37,189 nucleotides of DNA from Meiothermus sp. (lineage in GTDB: Bacteria; Deinococcota; Deinococci; Deinococcales; Thermaceae), in the NCBI RefSeq assembly GCF_025060375.1, contig NZ_JANXCG010000028.1:1-37189 (forward strand). The letters are read 5' to 3'. Positions 30,000 to 37,090 of this stretch are shown in pieces (position 1 is the stretch's first letter; the number at the start of each line of letters is the position of its first letter). Under the pieces are notes generated by a model. The model made no database searches. It was not told where the DNA came from and saw nothing but the letters and a program-made list of their open reading frames with translations. The position numbers and the translations under genes are program-made.

Positions 30000-31169
30000 C
30001 TAGCGCAAAAAGTCCAGCACCGTCCGCGTGAGCAACTCCACCCCCAGGGGCAGGGCCCGCTCGTCGTCAATCCAGAAACCCGGATGGTGGTGGGGGCGGT
30101 TCTGGTCCGGGCTGGAGCTCCCTGCCCCCAGCCAGAAGTAGACCCCGGGGCGCCGGTTCAAGAACTCCGCCATATCGTCCCCGCCCATTACCGGGGGTAC
30201 CTCCAGCACCCTCTCTTCCCCCACCACCTCCTTGGCCACCTGTCGGAAGCGCTCCACCAGGTCGGGGTCGTTGACCACCGCAGGCGACCCTGGCTTCCAC
30301 TCCACCCAAGCGCTCCCCCCCATGGCTGCAGCAATGCCCTGGGCCAGCTCAGCGATGCGGCGCATCAAGCGCTCCCGCAGTTCGGGCTCAAAGGTGCGCA
30401 GCGTACCCTTGAGAACCGCGGTTTCGGGGATGACGTTGTGGGCCCCTTCACCCGCCTGAACGGTGGCGATGGTGACCACCGCGGTCTTTATGGGGTCGGT
30501 TTCACGGCTCACCAGGCTCTGCAGGGCCACCACGGTATGGGCCGCCATCAGCACGGTATCCACACCCTCGTGGGGCATGGCCGCGTGGGCACCCCGGCCC
30601 CGCAGGTGGAGGGTGAAGGCGTCGGCAGCGGCCATAGAGGGCCCGGGCCGCACCCCCACCTGGCCCGCGGGCATCAGGCTGTACAGGTGCAGCCCCACCA
30701 CCCGGTCTACCCCCTCCAGCACCCCCGCTTCCACCATGGGCCTGGCCCCCGCCACGATCTCCTCGGCAGGCTGGAAGACGAAGCGCACCTCGCCCTCCAG
30801 GCTCTCCCTCTGCCGGACCAGCACCGCAGCCACATGGGCAGCAATCGCGGCGTGCCCGTCGTGTCCGCAGGCGTGCATAACCCCAGGGGTCTGGGAGCTA
30901 TAGGGGACCCCCGAGGCCTCCTGGATGGGCAGGGCGTCCATATCGGCTCTCACCAGCACCGTCTTCCCAGGCCGGGCTCCCTTCAGCCGGGCCACCAACC
31001 CGGTGCCGGCCACCCCCCGGGTTACCTCGAGGCCCAGCCCCTCCAAAAACTCGGCCAGCTTGGCGCTGGTCCGCACCTCCTGGAAGGCCAGTTCTGGGTG
31101 CTGGTGAAAGTCTCGGCGCATAGCAAGCAGGCTCGGCGTGATCTGAGCGATGGCTTCCTTGAGGCTCAC
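30000..31169 (-). CDS. M20 family amidohydrolase (N-acyl-amino-acid hydrolase/carboxypeptidase type)
   Basis: The 389-aa product belongs to the M20D amidohydrolases. It begins with the RRDFHQHPELAFQE segment and has the metal and catalytic residues in VMHACGHDGHAA, VFQPAEE and GEGAHNVIPETA, and a C-terminal PGVYFWLGAG followed by HHHPGFWIDD. Such enzymes remove acyl groups from amino acids or cleave C-terminal residues in the cytoplasm; the exact substrate cannot be read from sequence. The start is GTG 31169 behind a purine-rich AGGGGG. It lies 66 bp upstream of the 5'-nucleotidase gene on the same strand and could be read together with it. It is divergent from the acyl-CoA ligase gene. Confidence 0.93.
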   Translation of the reverse strand: MSLKEAIAQITPSLLAMRRDFHQHPELAFQEVRTSAKLAEFLEGLGLEVTRGVAGTGLVARLKGARPGKTVLVRADMDALPIQEASGVPYSSQTPGVMHACGHDGHAAIAAHVAAVLVRQRESLEGEVRFVFQPAEEIVAGARPMVEAGVLEGVDRVVGLHLYSLMPAGQVGVRPGPSMAAADAFTLHLRGRGAHAAMPHEGVDTVLMAAHTVVALQSLVSRETDPIKTAVVTIATVQAGEGAHNVIPETAVLKGTLRTFEPELRERLMRRIAELAQGIAAAMGGSAWVEWKPGSPAVVNDPDLVERFRQVAKEVVGEERVLEVPPVMGGDDMAEFLNRRPGVYFWLGAGSSSPDQNRPHHHPGFWIDDERALPLGVELLTRTVLDFLR

Positions 31170-31225
31170 GCCCCCTAGTCAAACACTCCCCCCGCCCCAC
31201 GTCAACCGCCCGACTGACCTGTGGG

Positions 31226-31253
31226 TTGAACCAAGTACAAATTTTGCTAGACT
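31226..31253 (+). promoter_or_regulatory. Promoter of the acyl-CoA ligase gene, with inverted repeat
   Basis: TTGAAC (31226-31231) and TAGACT (31248-31253) are 16 bp apart. An inverted repeat CCAAGT (31231-31236) / ACTTGG (31251-31256) spans the spacer and the -10 box, with arm centres 20 bp apart, which could serve a dimeric repressor. Confidence 0.7.
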
Positions 31254-31277
31254 TGGGGCAAACACAGAGGAGCTTTT

Positions 31278-32963
31278 ATGAACAAGCCTTGGCTCAAACA
31301 CTACGACAAAGGTGTCCCAGCCGACGTACAGGTCCCTGAAATACCCCTTTGGAAACTCCTAGAGGAAAGCGTGCGAAAATACCCTGACCACGTGGCCCTG
31401 GAATTCTTGGGGTACACGATGGGCTACCGCCGGCTTTGGGAGTCGGTCCTCCGTTTTGCTGGGGCCCTCCGGGCCCAGGGGGTTCAACCTGGCGACCGGG
31501 TAGCGATTATGCTGCCCAACTCTCCCCAATTCGTCATCGCCTTTTACGGAACCCTGGTGGCGGGGGGGATTTGCGTAAACGTGAACCCCCTTTACACCCC
31601 CCGCGAACTGCGGCACCAGCTCACCGACGCTGGAGCGGAAACGCTCGTGATCCTGGACCTGCTCTGGCCCCGCTACGCCGAGATCGAGGGGGAAGTCCCG
31701 GTCAAACGGGTTTTCACCACCGGCATCCAGGACTACCTGCCCTTCCCCAAAAACCTGCTCTTTCCCCTAAAAGCCCGCCGGGAAGGGCGCTGGGTCAAGC
31801 TTCCCCAGCACCCCAAGCGCCTCGACTTCAAAAGGGCCCTGCGCAGCGCCACCCCCATCGACCAACCCTACCCTGCGAAACCCGACGAAGTGGCCCTTTT
31901 GCAGTACACCGGCGGCACCACCGGGGTCTCCAAAGGGGCAATGCTCACCCACCGCAACCTGGTAGCCAACACCTACCAAAGCCTGGCCTGGGGTGGGGAT
32001 GAGGTAAAGGAGCTGGAGGGTAAAGGGGTGATGCTGGGCGCCATTCCCTTCTTCCACGTCTATGGGATGACCGTAGCAATGAACTACGGGCTAGCCGCGG
32101 GGTACAAGCTGGTCCTGCTGCCCCGGCCAGAGGTCAAGCCCTGCATCGAGGCTATCGAGAAACACGGGGTGACCCACTTCCCCGGGGTGCCCACCCTCTA
32201 CATTGGCTTTATCAACTTCCCTGGCATTGAAAAGCGCAGGGTAGGAACCGTGAAGGTCTGCATCTCGGGCTCAGCCGCCTTACCGGTGGAGGTGGCCAAG
32301 AAGTTTGAGGAACTTACCGGTGGCAAGCTGGTGGAGGGGTACGGCCTGACCGAGGCCGCCCCCTGCACCCACTGCAACCCCCTATCGGGGCAACGCAAGA
32401 TGGGCAGCATCGGCATTCCCATGCCTGGGATTGATGCCAAAATTCTGGACGAGAACCTAAACGAGCTCCCCCCCGGCGAGGTGGGCGAGCTGGCTGTGCG
32501 AGGGCCCAACGTGATGCTGGGCTACTGGCAACGCCCCGAGGAAACCAACAAGACCATCAAAATTGACTGGCTGCTTACCGGCGACATGGCCCGGATGGAC
32601 GAAGACGGCTACTTCTACATCGTAGACCGCAAGAAGGACATGATCATCGCGGGAGGATACAACATCTACCCGAGGGAGGTGGAGGAGGTCTTATTCGCAC
32701 ACCCCAAGGTGGCCGAAGCAGCGGTGGTGGGCCTGCCCGATCCCTACCGGGGTGAGACCGTAGCCGCCTTCATCGTCCCCAAACCGGGGGTTACCCTAAC
32801 CCAAGAGGAGCTGGACAGGTACTGCAGGGAGAACCTGGCCGCGTACAAGGTACCCCGCATCTACGAGTTCCGCAACGAGCTTCCCAAGAGTGCGGTAGGC
32901 AAGGTACTCCGGCGGGAGCTACGGGAAGCAGCCCTCAAAGAACGGCAGAAGGTGGGGAACTAG
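31278..32963 (+). CDS. fadD: Long-chain fatty acyl-CoA ligase (AMP-forming)
   Basis: The 561-aa product is a full adenylate-forming enzyme with the P-loop YTGGTTGVSKG (210-220), the A5 motif GYGLTEAAP, the A7/A8 region LTGDMARMDEDGYFYIVDRKKD followed by the hinge, and the C-terminal catalytic Lys region PKSAVGKVLRREL. It activates fatty acids through acyl-AMP to acyl-CoA. Its N-terminal organisation and length are typical of FadD; a medium- or aryl-acid substrate is not excluded. GAGG precedes ATG 31278. It has its own promoter with an inverted repeat, suggesting control by an acyl-CoA-responsive TetR-type regulator. Such ligases are known targets of Pat acetyltransferases, and a Pat-like gene lies in the same window. 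Confidence 0.93.
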   Translation: MNKPWLKHYDKGVPADVQVPEIPLWKLLEESVRKYPDHVALEFLGYTMGYRRLWESVLRFAGALRAQGVQPGDRVAIMLPNSPQFVIAFYGTLVAGGICVNVNPLYTPRELRHQLTDAGAETLVILDLLWPRYAEIEGEVPVKRVFTTGIQDYLPFPKNLLFPLKARREGRWVKLPQHPKRLDFKRALRSATPIDQPYPAKPDEVALLQYTGGTTGVSKGAMLTHRNLVANTYQSLAWGGDEVKELEGKGVMLGAIPFFHVYGMTVAMNYGLAAGYKLVLLPRPEVKPCIEAIEKHGVTHFPGVPTLYIGFINFPGIEKRRVGTVKVCISGSAALPVEVAKKFEELTGGKLVEGYGLTEAAPCTHCNPLSGQRKMGSIGIPMPGIDAKILDENLNELPPGEVGELAVRGPNVMLGYWQRPEETNKTIKIDWLLTGDMARMDEDGYFYIVDRKKDMIIAGGYNIYPREVEEVLFAHPKVAEAAVVGLPDPYRGETVAAFIVPKPGVTLTQEELDRYCRENLAAYKVPRIYEFRNELPKSAVGKVLRRELREAALKERQKVGN

Positions 32964-33004
32964 GCGCAGAAGGGCTCCTTCCAGGCTTGGGGTCTTACCC
33001 TGAG

Positions 33005-33033
33005 CTGACAAGCCCCTTCGCCCCACGTATACT
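33005..33033 (+). promoter_or_regulatory. minD promoter
   Basis: CTGACA (33005-33010) and TATACT (33028-33033) are separated by exactly 17 bp. The transcript would start near 33040 and contain the GGAGG ribosome-binding site before ATG 33075. Confidence 0.78.
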
Positions 33034-33074
33034 GGGGGCGTCTAGGCCCCGAGCCAGGTGGTTTTCGGAGGGTT

Positions 33075-33878
33075 ATGAACGCTCGAGCGATCGTGGTGAC
33101 CTCAGGGAAAGGAGGGGTGGGCAAAACCACCACCACCGCCAACGTGGGCGCTGCCCTAGCCCGCCTAGGCGAAAAGGTGGCGGTGGTGGACGTGGACGTG
33201 GGCCTGCGCAACCTGGACGTGGTCATGGGCCTCGAGGGGCGGGTGGTCTACGACCTTATTGATGTCATCGAGGGACGCTGCAAGCTCCGGCAGGCCCTGA
33301 TTCGGGATAAGCGTGTAGAAGGCCTCGCCCTTCTGCCGGCTTCCCAAACCAAGGACAAAGAGTCGCTGGACGCGGAGCGGTTCCGCCAAATCGTGCGGGC
33401 CCTGCTGGAGGAGGAGGGGTTTGATCGGGTGCTGATTGACTCCCCTGCGGGGATTGAAAAGGGCTTCCAGACCGCTGCCACCCCCGCAGAGGGGGCTTTG
33501 GTGGTGGTGAACCCGGAGGTCTCGAGCGTGCGGGACGCCGACCGTATCATCGGCCTTCTGGAGGCCCGGGAGGTGCGGGAGAACTACCTGGTCATCAACC
33601 GCATCCGCCCCAGGATGGTGCAGCGGGGCGACATGCTCTCGGTAGAGGACGTGGTGGAAATCCTAGGCATCGAACCCATTGGGATTGTTCCCGAAGACGA
33701 CAGCGTGCTCATCGCCTCCAACCAAGGCGAGCCCCTAGTGCTCAAGAACGGTTCCCCAGCAGGCCGGGCCTTCTTTGAAATTGCCCAACGGGTGCGGGGG
33801 GAAGAGGTGCCCTTCACCGCCCTCAACGACAACCCAGGGTTCTTGGGGGCGCTGCGCCGTTTGTTTGGAGGTAGGTGA
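33075..33878 (+). CDS. minD: Septum site-determining ATPase MinD
   Basis: The 267-aa product is a deviant Walker ATPase with GKGGVGKTT (from residue 11), the switch segment VDVDVGLRNLDVVMGLEGR, DRVLIDSPAGIEKG and a C-terminal amphipathic membrane-targeting helix (GFLGALRRLFGGR). MinD-ATP dimers bind the membrane and recruit MinC to block polar division; MinE triggers hydrolysis. GGAGG precedes ATG 33075, and a CTGACA/TATACT promoter lies upstream. Its stop overlaps the minE start. No minC gene lies in front of it, where the acyl-CoA ligase is found instead. Confidence 0.97.
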   Translation: MNARAIVVTSGKGGVGKTTTTANVGAALARLGEKVAVVDVDVGLRNLDVVMGLEGRVVYDLIDVIEGRCKLRQALIRDKRVEGLALLPASQTKDKESLDAERFRQIVRALLEEEGFDRVLIDSPAGIEKGFQTAATPAEGALVVVNPEVSSVRDADRIIGLLEAREVRENYLVINRIRPRMVQRGDMLSVEDVVEILGIEPIGIVPEDDSVLIASNQGEPLVLKNGSPAGRAFFEIAQRVRGEEVPFTALNDNPGFLGALRRLFGGR

Positions 33879-34111
33879 TGGGTTGGTGGCCTTTCAGTGG
33901 CAAAAGCAGCAGGGAGCAGCTAAAGGAGCGGCTCAAGGTGGTGCTGGCCTACGACCGCGCCCACCTTTCCCCTGGGCTGGTGGAACAGCTCAAGCAAGAC
34001 CTGCTGGACGTGCTCAAGCGCTACTTTCCGGAAGAGGAGGGCATCTCCATACAGGTGGAGACCCTCGACGACAAGATGAAGCTTCACGCCGACGTCCCAA
34101 TCCCCAAGTAG
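33878..34111 (+). CDS. minE: Cell division topological specificity factor MinE
   Basis: The 77-aa product has the MinE features: a short N-terminal amphipathic membrane-binding stretch (MGWWPFSG), the anti-MinCD helix region LKERLKVVLAYDRAHLSPG and the C-terminal dimer domain IQVETLDDKMKLHADVPI. MinE stimulates MinD ATPase and positions the division site. I choose ATG 33878, which overlaps the minD stop by one base and has GGAGG at 33867-33871 with 6-nt spacing; an in-frame GTG lies one codon before. The stop is 1 nt from the stop of convergent scpA, with no room for a terminator. Confidence 0.95.
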   Translation: MGWWPFSGKSSREQLKERLKVVLAYDRAHLSPGLVEQLKQDLLDVLKRYFPEEEGISIQVETLDDKMKLHADVPIPK

Positions 34112-34112
34112 G

Positions 34113-34787
34113 TCAAGGGCTTTTGAGCTCAACCTCGAGGGGCCCAAAGTTCTCCATCTGCCGCAACTCTACCTGTCCTTGCTTCTTGGCCTCTAAAAGC
34201 GCGGCAAAGGCCACCACCTGCTCACCCCAGCCACGAAAGGGCAGCCGCCCAAAAAGCACCCGCCCTACCCCCTGCAGAAACCTCCGCAGGCGCTCCCAGG
34301 CTTCCTTCAGCCCAAAGGTCTCGGGCTCCAGGTGGAGCGATACCCGACGGGCCAAGGGGCCAGCGGCCTGCTGAAGAAGTTCCACAGGCAACGGGCGCAG
34401 ACGGCGGTCCTTGGGCAAGGGCGAGGGCGGCACCGGGAAGACCCGCGCCCGCTTTCGGGCCCGCTGCTCGAGAAAGGCGATGGCCTCTTCCAGGGCCACC
34501 AGGGTTTCCAAAAACCCCGGTATTCCGCCCTCGGAAGCCTCCTCCTCAAGGGGGAGGGGCTCCGGCTCGAGCCCCGGTGCGAAGGCCCGTAGCTTGTAGA
34601 GCAACAGCTCAGCAAGCGTTGGCAGAAGCTCGCTCCGCTCAGGAAGACTCATTTCAGCCACCTGGGCCAACGCCTGTTCGGTGAGGGCCAGCACCGGCAG
34701 ACCACGCGCCTCAATCTGCCCTTTGCGGACCCGCTCTGCCAGCTCTTTGGGGCTACCGCTAAACCCTTCGAAGCAAAGGGTAATCAT
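34113..34787 (-). CDS. scpA: Segregation and condensation protein A
   Basis: The 224-aa product matches ScpA (kleisin): MITLCFEGFSGSPKELAERV at the N-terminus, LPVLALTEQALAQVAEM, a charged variable middle and a C-terminal winged-helix-like segment ending LRQMENFGPLEVELK. ScpA joins Smc and ScpB in the bacterial condensin complex. The start ATG 34787 overlaps the trpS stop (ATGA), so translation is coupled. ScpB is not in the window because the gene ends tail to tail with minE. Confidence 0.9.
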   Translation of the reverse strand: MITLCFEGFSGSPKELAERVRKGQIEARGLPVLALTEQALAQVAEMSLPERSELLPTLAELLLYKLRAFAPGLEPEPLPLEEEASEGGIPGFLETLVALEEAIAFLEQRARKRARVFPVPPSPLPKDRRLRPLPVELLQQAAGPLARRVSLHLEPETFGLKEAWERLRRFLQGVGRVLFGRLPFRGWGEQVVAFAALLEAKKQGQVELRQMENFGPLEVELKSP

Positions 34788-35809
34788 GTCCTGAGGGGCT
34801 GCGAGGGGCGACCCCTCTTGGGGCGGAGCAATCCGAACTTCTCCCGAACCTCCTCCATGGTGGTCTGGGCGATTCGGCGGGCCTTGGCTGCGCCGTCCTC
34901 CAAAGCACCCCAAACCCGCTCGGGATGGGCGCGAAGGGTCTCAGCCCGCTCGCGGATGGGTCGGAGGGTCTTCATCATCTCCTGCATCAAAAGCTGCTTG
35001 ACCACCAGGGTGCCAATACCGCGGCGGCGGTACTCCTCCTTGAGCACCTGCACCAGCTCGGGCGGAGCGAAGTACTGAAGAAACTTGAAGGCCACGCTGC
35101 GTTCGGGGTCACCGGGGTCGGAGAGGCGGATGCGGGCGGGGTCGTCGGGCATAGCCCGGATTTTCTCCCAGATGCTCCCTTCGTCCTCCAGAAGGCCGAT
35201 GGTGTTGCCCACGCTTTTGGACATCTTGGCCTTGCCGTCAACCCCGGGTACGCGGGGGGCATGGGGGTTCAAGTAGGCCTCGGGCTCGGGAAAGGTATCC
35301 CCGTACCTCTGGTTCCAACGTCGGGCAATCTCGCGGGTGAGCTCGAGGTGTTGCAGCTGGTCCTCACCAACAGGAACCGTGTCGGCCTTGTAGAGGAGGA
35401 TATCGGCGGCCATCAGCACAGGGTACATGAGCAGCCCCGCCGGTACCGACTCGAGCTTGGCGGCTTTGTCCTTGAACTGGGTCATGCGGGTCAGGTCGCC
35501 GTAGGGGGTCTGGGTGGTAAAGATCCAGGCCAGCTCGGTGTGTTCGGGCACGTGCGACTGCACGAAGAGAATCACCTTGTCCGGGTCGAGGCCCGCCGCC
35601 ATGTTCACCAGCGCGGCGTCGAAGGTGCGCTGGGCCAGCAGCTCTTTGTCGTAGGCCGCCGGGTTGGTGGGGGCGTGGTAGTCCACAATACAGTAGATGG
35701 CGTCCTGTCCCAGCTTTTCGCCCAGGGCGATGTAGTTCACCATCGCGCCCAGGTAGTTGCCGATGTGCAGGTCGCCGGTGGGCTGAAAGCCGGAGAAAAC
35801 TCGCCTCAC
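34784..35809 (-). CDS. trpS: Tryptophanyl-tRNA synthetase
   Basis: The 341-aa product is a class I synthetase with the HIGN motif at residues 15-18 (GFQPTGDLHIGNYLGAM) and KMSKS at 195-199. It charges tRNA-Trp. The length is normal. The start is GTG 35809, 7 nt downstream of TAGACT and without a Shine-Dalgarno, so it is probably leaderless; no long leader for a T-box or attenuator exists. It is the first gene of a two-gene unit with scpA. Confidence 0.97.
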   Translation of the reverse strand: MRRVFSGFQPTGDLHIGNYLGAMVNYIALGEKLGQDAIYCIVDYHAPTNPAAYDKELLAQRTFDAALVNMAAGLDPDKVILFVQSHVPEHTELAWIFTTQTPYGDLTRMTQFKDKAAKLESVPAGLLMYPVLMAADILLYKADTVPVGEDQLQHLELTREIARRWNQRYGDTFPEPEAYLNPHAPRVPGVDGKAKMSKSVGNTIGLLEDEGSIWEKIRAMPDDPARIRLSDPGDPERSVAFKFLQYFAPPELVQVLKEEYRRRGIGTLVVKQLLMQEMMKTLRPIRERAETLRAHPERVWGALEDGAAKARRIAQTTMEEVREKFGLLRPKRGRPSQPLRT

Positions 35810-35816
35810 GGGGAGT

Positions 35817-35822
35817 AGTCTA
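35817..35822 (-). promoter_or_regulatory. trpS -10 box, leaderless configuration
   Basis: TAGACT on the minus strand is 7 nt from GTG 35809, identical in sequence and spacing to the tamB promoter. A weak -35-like TTGGTT lies 20 bp upstream. Confidence 0.5.
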
Positions 35823-35864
35823 GCAGGTTGGGGGGTCTAAAAACCAAAGTGCTGAATTTTTGCG

Positions 35865-35876
35865 TATGCTAGCATA
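35865..35876. promoter_or_regulatory. 12-bp perfect palindrome upstream of the ECF sigma gene
   Basis: TATGCTAGCATA is fully self-complementary and lies 8 bp before ATG 35885. It contains two -10-like hexamers (TATGCT and TAGCAT), so it could be a promoter element, an operator, or both. The divergent trpS promoter lies 42 bp away. Confidence 0.4.
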
Positions 35877-35884
35877 GGCCGAGC

Positions 35885-36433
35885 ATGAGCCTCGAGGCCT
35901 TCTCCGACGAAGCCCTGCTGGCCCTGGTGGCGCGGGGCGAGGAGGCCGCCTTACAACAGCTCTTTCGCCGTTACGCCGGGGCTTTTCTGGGGCTGGCCCG
36001 GCGGATGGGCCTGGACTCGGCCAGCGGGGAGGACGTGGTGCAGGAAGCCTTCAGCAAGGTCTGGCAAAACGCGAACGCCTTTGACCCCCGGCGGGCCTCG
36101 GCCCGGGCCTGGCTCCTGGCCATCGCCCACCACACCGCGGTAGACCACATCCGCCGCTTGGAGGCCCGCCCCAAGCCCCTCGAGGACGAGGAGGCCGAGG
36201 CCTTTGACCTTCCGGGTGCTGGCCTGGACGAGGAGGGCCAGCTGAACCGCATCCGGCTCAAGCAAGCCCTGGCCCAGCTCTCCGAGGAAGAGCGGGAGGT
36301 CATTGAGGTGCTTTTTTACCAGGGCTACGCCCATCAGGAGGCCGCGCTGAAGCTGGGGTTACCCCTGGGCACCCTGAAGACCCGGGCCCGGCGGGCGCTC
36401 GCGCGGCTCAAGGGGGTGCTGCGTGAGGCCTGA
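35885..36433 (+). CDS. ECF-type RNA polymerase sigma factor (SigK-like)
   Basis: The 182-aa product has the sigma-2 region (about residues 20-95, with GEDVVQEAFSKVWQNANAFD and RAWLLAIAHHTAVDHIRR) and the sigma-4 region (about 125-180, LSEEEREVIEVLFYQGYAHQ and LPLGTLKTRARRALARLK). It directs RNA polymerase to a stress-type regulon. The RskA-like anti-sigma gene overlaps its end by 11 nt, the usual arrangement for an ECF pair. No Shine-Dalgarno is visible before ATG 35885; the -10-like TAGCAT (35870-35875) would give an almost leaderless mRNA. The signal sensed cannot be deduced. Confidence 0.93.
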   Translation: MSLEAFSDEALLALVARGEEAALQQLFRRYAGAFLGLARRMGLDSASGEDVVQEAFSKVWQNANAFDPRRASARAWLLAIAHHTAVDHIRRLEARPKPLEDEEAEAFDLPGAGLDEEGQLNRIRLKQALAQLSEEEREVIEVLFYQGYAHQEAALKLGLPLGTLKTRARRALARLKGVLREA

Positions 36434-37046
36434 GGAGGTGCGGGAACTCCTGCCGCTGTACGCCCTGGGGGCGCTAAACCCCGAGGAGCGGGCCCGGCTC
36501 GAGGCCGCCCTTTCCCGCTACCCGGAGCTTTGGGCCGAAGCCCGCGCCCTGCAGGAAACCGCCGCCGACCTGGCCAGCCTTGTGCCCCCAGCCCCGGTAC
36601 CGCCTGGCCTGGAGGAAAAGGTCATGGCCCGCCTCCGGCCCCCGCGGCGGCACGGCCTTCCGGTCTGGCTGGTCCGGGCCGCGGCGGTTCTCCTCCTGCT
36701 GGGCCTGGGGTACACGGGTGGATGGAGCGCCCTCTGGCTGCTCGCGCTGCGCGACCCCCAGGCCCAGGTGGTCACCCTCGCCAGCCCCAAAGGCGAGGTG
36801 GTGGGACGGGTCATCCTGCGGAGGGACCGGGCTGCGTTGGTGCTCCTGAACCGCTGGCCCCCCCAGGGCCAGGTCTTCCAGGCCTGGGGGCTGGCCCAGG
36901 GCAGCCCGCTGCCGCTCCCCACCTTCCGCACCCCTATCAAGAGCCTGCGCCTTCCCCCTGAGGCCCAGGCCCTGGCCGTCTCCCTCGAGCCTCCCGGCGG
37001 GAGCCCGGCGCCCACCACCCTGCTGGGCCTGCCCCCTGCCCCTTAA
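36423..37046 (+). CDS. Anti-sigma factor, RskA family membrane protein
   Basis: The 207-aa product has a cytoplasmic N-terminal anti-sigma domain (about residues 1-75, ELLPLYALGALNPEERARLE) without the HxxxCxxC zinc motif, one membrane span (about 80-103, LVRAAAVLLLLGLGYTGGWS), and an extracytoplasmic RskA domain with RAALVLLNRWPPQGQVFQAW. It holds the upstream sigma factor at the membrane until signal-dependent proteolysis. The start is GTG 36423, inside the sigma gene. The next gene begins 44 bp downstream with its own ribosome-binding site and could be part of the regulon. Confidence 0.9.
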   Translation: MRPEEVRELLPLYALGALNPEERARLEAALSRYPELWAEARALQETAADLASLVPPAPVPPGLEEKVMARLRPPRRHGLPVWLVRAAAVLLLLGLGYTGGWSALWLLALRDPQAQVVTLASPKGEVVGRVILRRDRAALVLLNRWPPQGQVFQAWGLAQGSPLPLPTFRTPIKSLRLPPEAQALAVSLEPPGGSPAPTTLLGLPPAP

Positions 37047-37090
37047 TCCAAAGTTCCCTCCCTCTGCGAACAGCAGGGTGGAGGTGCAAA

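Noticed and set aside
29346-31178. 610-aa open frame on the plus strand opposite the 5'-nucleotidase and M20 genes
   Set aside because: It is rich in His, Gly, Pro and Gln with no recognisable domain, and both minus-strand genes have full catalytic motifs. It is an antisense shadow of GC-rich codons.
32969-32981. GAAGG/CCTTC hairpin after the acyl-CoA ligase gene
   Set aside because: Only 5 bp with a 3-nt loop and no T-tract; too weak to call a terminator.
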